DNA from: Desulfobulbaceae bacterium
Lineage (GTDB): Bacteria; Desulfobacterota; Desulfobulbia; Desulfobulbales; Desulfobulbaceae
DNA length: 8,136 nucleotides
Reading direction: 5' to 3'
Assembly (NCBI GenBank): GCA_030633145.1
Contig: DAOVTM010000178.1
Span: forward strand, 1 to 8,136
The notes beneath the pieces were generated by a model that saw only the letters and a program-made list of their open reading frames with translations, was not told where the DNA came from and ran no database searches. The number at the start of each line of letters is the position of its first letter. Position 1 is the first letter of the stretch. Positions 7,050 through 8,136 of the stretch are shown one piece after another. The translations under genes and the position numbers were made by a program.

Positions 7050-7655
7050 TTATTTCGTGTTTGAAAAGACTAACTTCCCTCCGAGATGACCCGCAATCCC
7101 CACTGAAGCAAGTAACAGCAGCGACAACAGAAAGAAGGGCCAGCGACCGGCAGAAGCGGTGAGTACATCCGGTTGTACTGTTTTCCAGACAACAAGTACC
7201 AGCAGCGTAGCAGACGCAACGCAGGCGGCGGCAATTTTCATGGTAAAGAGAGCAGTTTTTGTCCCTTTGTATTTGCTCCTCCAGGTGATATAACCGGTGA
7301 TCATCACCGGCGGCATCGCCAAAAGCACGAACAATAGACTGTAGTATGCCGCAGTTGCAAAGCTGTCAGCACTAAACAGGACAGCCGGAACAAGCAAAAG
7401 AACAACCATGGGGATGATTCCATTGGGGCTGTGAACGCTGATCGGGTGGAGGAAATTCTCCAGGACAAGCTGCGTCATTTTGCTCACCTCATTTTCTCGT
7501 GGCTGTTCTTCTTTTGTGCTTGTCGGGGCAACAGAATCGTCCTTTTCTCTGATTTCAACAAACTTTTCCCTGGCTGCTCCACAGAGCGGACATTTTTCAG
7601 GTGCTTCTTCACCTTCATGGATATAACCGCACACCGTGCATTTCCATTTTTTCAT
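7050..7655 (-). CDS. Rubredoxin-like domain fused to a four-helix membrane domain (DUF2231-like)
   Basis: This probably carries electrons at the cytoplasmic membrane. The ATG at 7655 is chosen because AAGGAGA (7662-7668) sits 6 nt upstream; the longer frame from 7709 has no such site. The protein is 201 aa. Residues 1-35 form a short rubredoxin domain with Cys6-x2-Cys9 and Cys22-x2-Cys25, binding one iron. The close spacing of the two pairs is that of the C-terminal domain of rubrerythrin rather than of classical rubredoxin. Residues 36-65 are a charged linker. Residues 66-201 contain four hydrophobic segments (about 79-97, 101-122, 137-157, 172-190), with His70 and His75 in LHPISVHSPNG before the first and His190 in GHLGG at the end of the last. 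The HP..VH.P and LGG.LV ends resemble the DUF2231 family, and the histidines could bind heme, but neither is proven. It is followed after 60 bp by prxU on the same strand, which suggests a shared role in peroxide or oxygen defence. Confidence 0.88.
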   Translation of the reverse strand: MKKWKCTVCGYIHEGEEAPEKCPLCGAAREKFVEIREKDDSVAPTSTKEEQPRENEVSKMTQLVLENFLHPISVHSPNGIIPMVVLLLVPAVLFSADSFATAAYYSLLFVLLAMPPVMITGYITWRSKYKGTKTALFTMKIAAACVASATLLVLVVWKTVQPDVLTASAGRWPFFLLSLLLLASVGIAGHLGGKLVFSNTK

Positions 7656-7775
7656 TTCTGTTCTCCTTTTTGTTGAATGTTTATGCTCATTGCTTTTTTT
7701 TGTTTTCACCAGGGAAAGCTAAATGCTTCTTACTGTTTCGTTTACACACCTGTCAAATAAAATTTATTCTTAATT

Positions 7776-7804
7776 AAAATATATCAACCAGATGTTAATG
7801 TCAA
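7776..7804 (-). promoter_or_regulatory. Sigma70-like promoter of the rubredoxin-prxU unit
   Basis: On the minus strand a consensus TTGACA (7799-7804) is separated by 17 bp from TATTTT (7776-7781) in an AT-rich stretch. Transcription would start near 7769, giving a leader of about 115 nt before the ATG at 7655. A second TTGACA at 7751-7756 lacks a good -10. Confidence 0.6.
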
Positions 7805-7940
7805 GAACTATTATCAACTGTGCCGATGTTTGGCATGCGATTCTTTTTCTGAAATATTCTTTTGAGATTACTGCCTCATCCTTTCACCTGCAACAGATAT
7901 GAGGATAGAGGAGTCATAAAAGTTTCCTCATCAGAAAATC

Positions 7941-8136
7941 GGCTACCAACTTTAGCCGGGACATTTTTTACCTCCTCTTGTTCCTACGCTCCAGGTAAGC
8001 GAGCCTGCGAGACTCCGTCTGTGGGAACGGAAACTGACGCTCCAGGTAAGCGAGCTCGAAGTCTGCGCTTATCTGCGAGACTCCGTCTGTCTCGCATCGA
8101 CCGCTGGAGCGGTCATTCAAAGTTACCACGCAGGAG
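7941..8136. repeat. Hairpin-cluster repeat, copy 2, inverted and expanded
   Basis: Read on the minus strand from 8136 to 7941, this follows the + strand sequence of 5861-5990: CTCCTGCGTGG, TTGAATGA, CGCTCCAGCGGTC, CGTTCCCAC, GGAGCGTAGGAAC and finally GGCTAAAGTTGGTAGCC (7941-7957, identical 17 nt). It is longer because extra modules replace bases in hairpin loops at about 7995-8021 and 8045-8100. The window ends inside the element. Confidence 0.8.
7987..8090. repeat. Two direct repeats nested in copy 2
   Basis: CGCTCCAGGTAAGCGAGC occurs at 7987-8004 and 8038-8055, each followed by TGCGAGACTCCGTCTGT (8006-8022 and 8074-8090). The second unit carries an extra 20-nt module (8056-8075) that also occurs at 5089-5108. 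The GCGAGAC...GTCTCGC pair at 8075-8095 makes a 7-bp hairpin. CAGGTAAGCG is also found at 5155-5164. Confidence 0.75.

Noticed and set aside
7022..7050. Hairpin plus run of Ts as terminator of the rubredoxin-like gene
   Set aside because: On the minus strand the T-run precedes the hairpin, which is the wrong order. On the + strand no gene ends there.
7656..7709. Start at 7709 for the rubredoxin-like gene
   Set aside because: The extra residues (MKTKKSNEHKHSTK...) precede a good ribosome binding site at 7662-7668 and are not part of the rubredoxin fold.
7987..8090. CRISPR array
   Set aside because: Only two units of unequal composition, inside a hairpin element shared with another locus, with no regular spacers.

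Overview
The window is about 8.1 kb of bacterial DNA of moderate GC. An in-frame UGA at a peroxiredoxin active site, with a SECIS-type hairpin, means the organism decodes selenocysteine. Together with a rubrerythrin-type rubredoxin domain and dense hairpin-forming repeats between genes, this points to an anaerobic or microaerobic deltaproteobacterium, possibly Desulfobulbales (the group that includes cable bacteria). The phylum is an inference from gene content and repeat style; there is no rRNA or marker gene here.

Bases 1-5023 (+): the 3' part, 1,673 codons, of one very large gene. It encodes a multidomain protein resembling large bacterial alpha-2-macroglobulin-like proteins, without the thioester motif. 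Its start lies before the window.

Bases 5024-6269: mostly non-coding and repeat-rich. It holds an inverted repeat whose arms are each palindromic (5135-5205), a 56-codon minus-strand gene with a good ribosome binding site (5282-5452), about 400 bp with no recognisable gene, and a cluster of four consecutive hairpins (5851-5990).

Bases 6270-7804 (-): a two-gene redox unit. A sigma70-like promoter (7776-7804) precedes a rubredoxin-like domain fused to a four-helix membrane domain (7050-7655). After a 60-bp gap comes a selenocysteine peroxiredoxin of the PrxU type (6270-6989). A normal ORF caller would split the latter in two at the UGA. The two products suggest a peroxide-detoxifying system with a membrane-anchored electron carrier beside it, although direct electron transfer between them is only an inference.

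Bases 7941-8136: an inverted, expanded copy of the 5861-5990 hairpin element, so the redox unit is bracketed by inverted repeats. In this copy short extra modules replace hairpin-loop bases, and related modules occur near 5089-5175. The most interesting items are the selenoprotein with its SECIS, the rubredoxin-membrane fusion beside it, and the nested repeat family.
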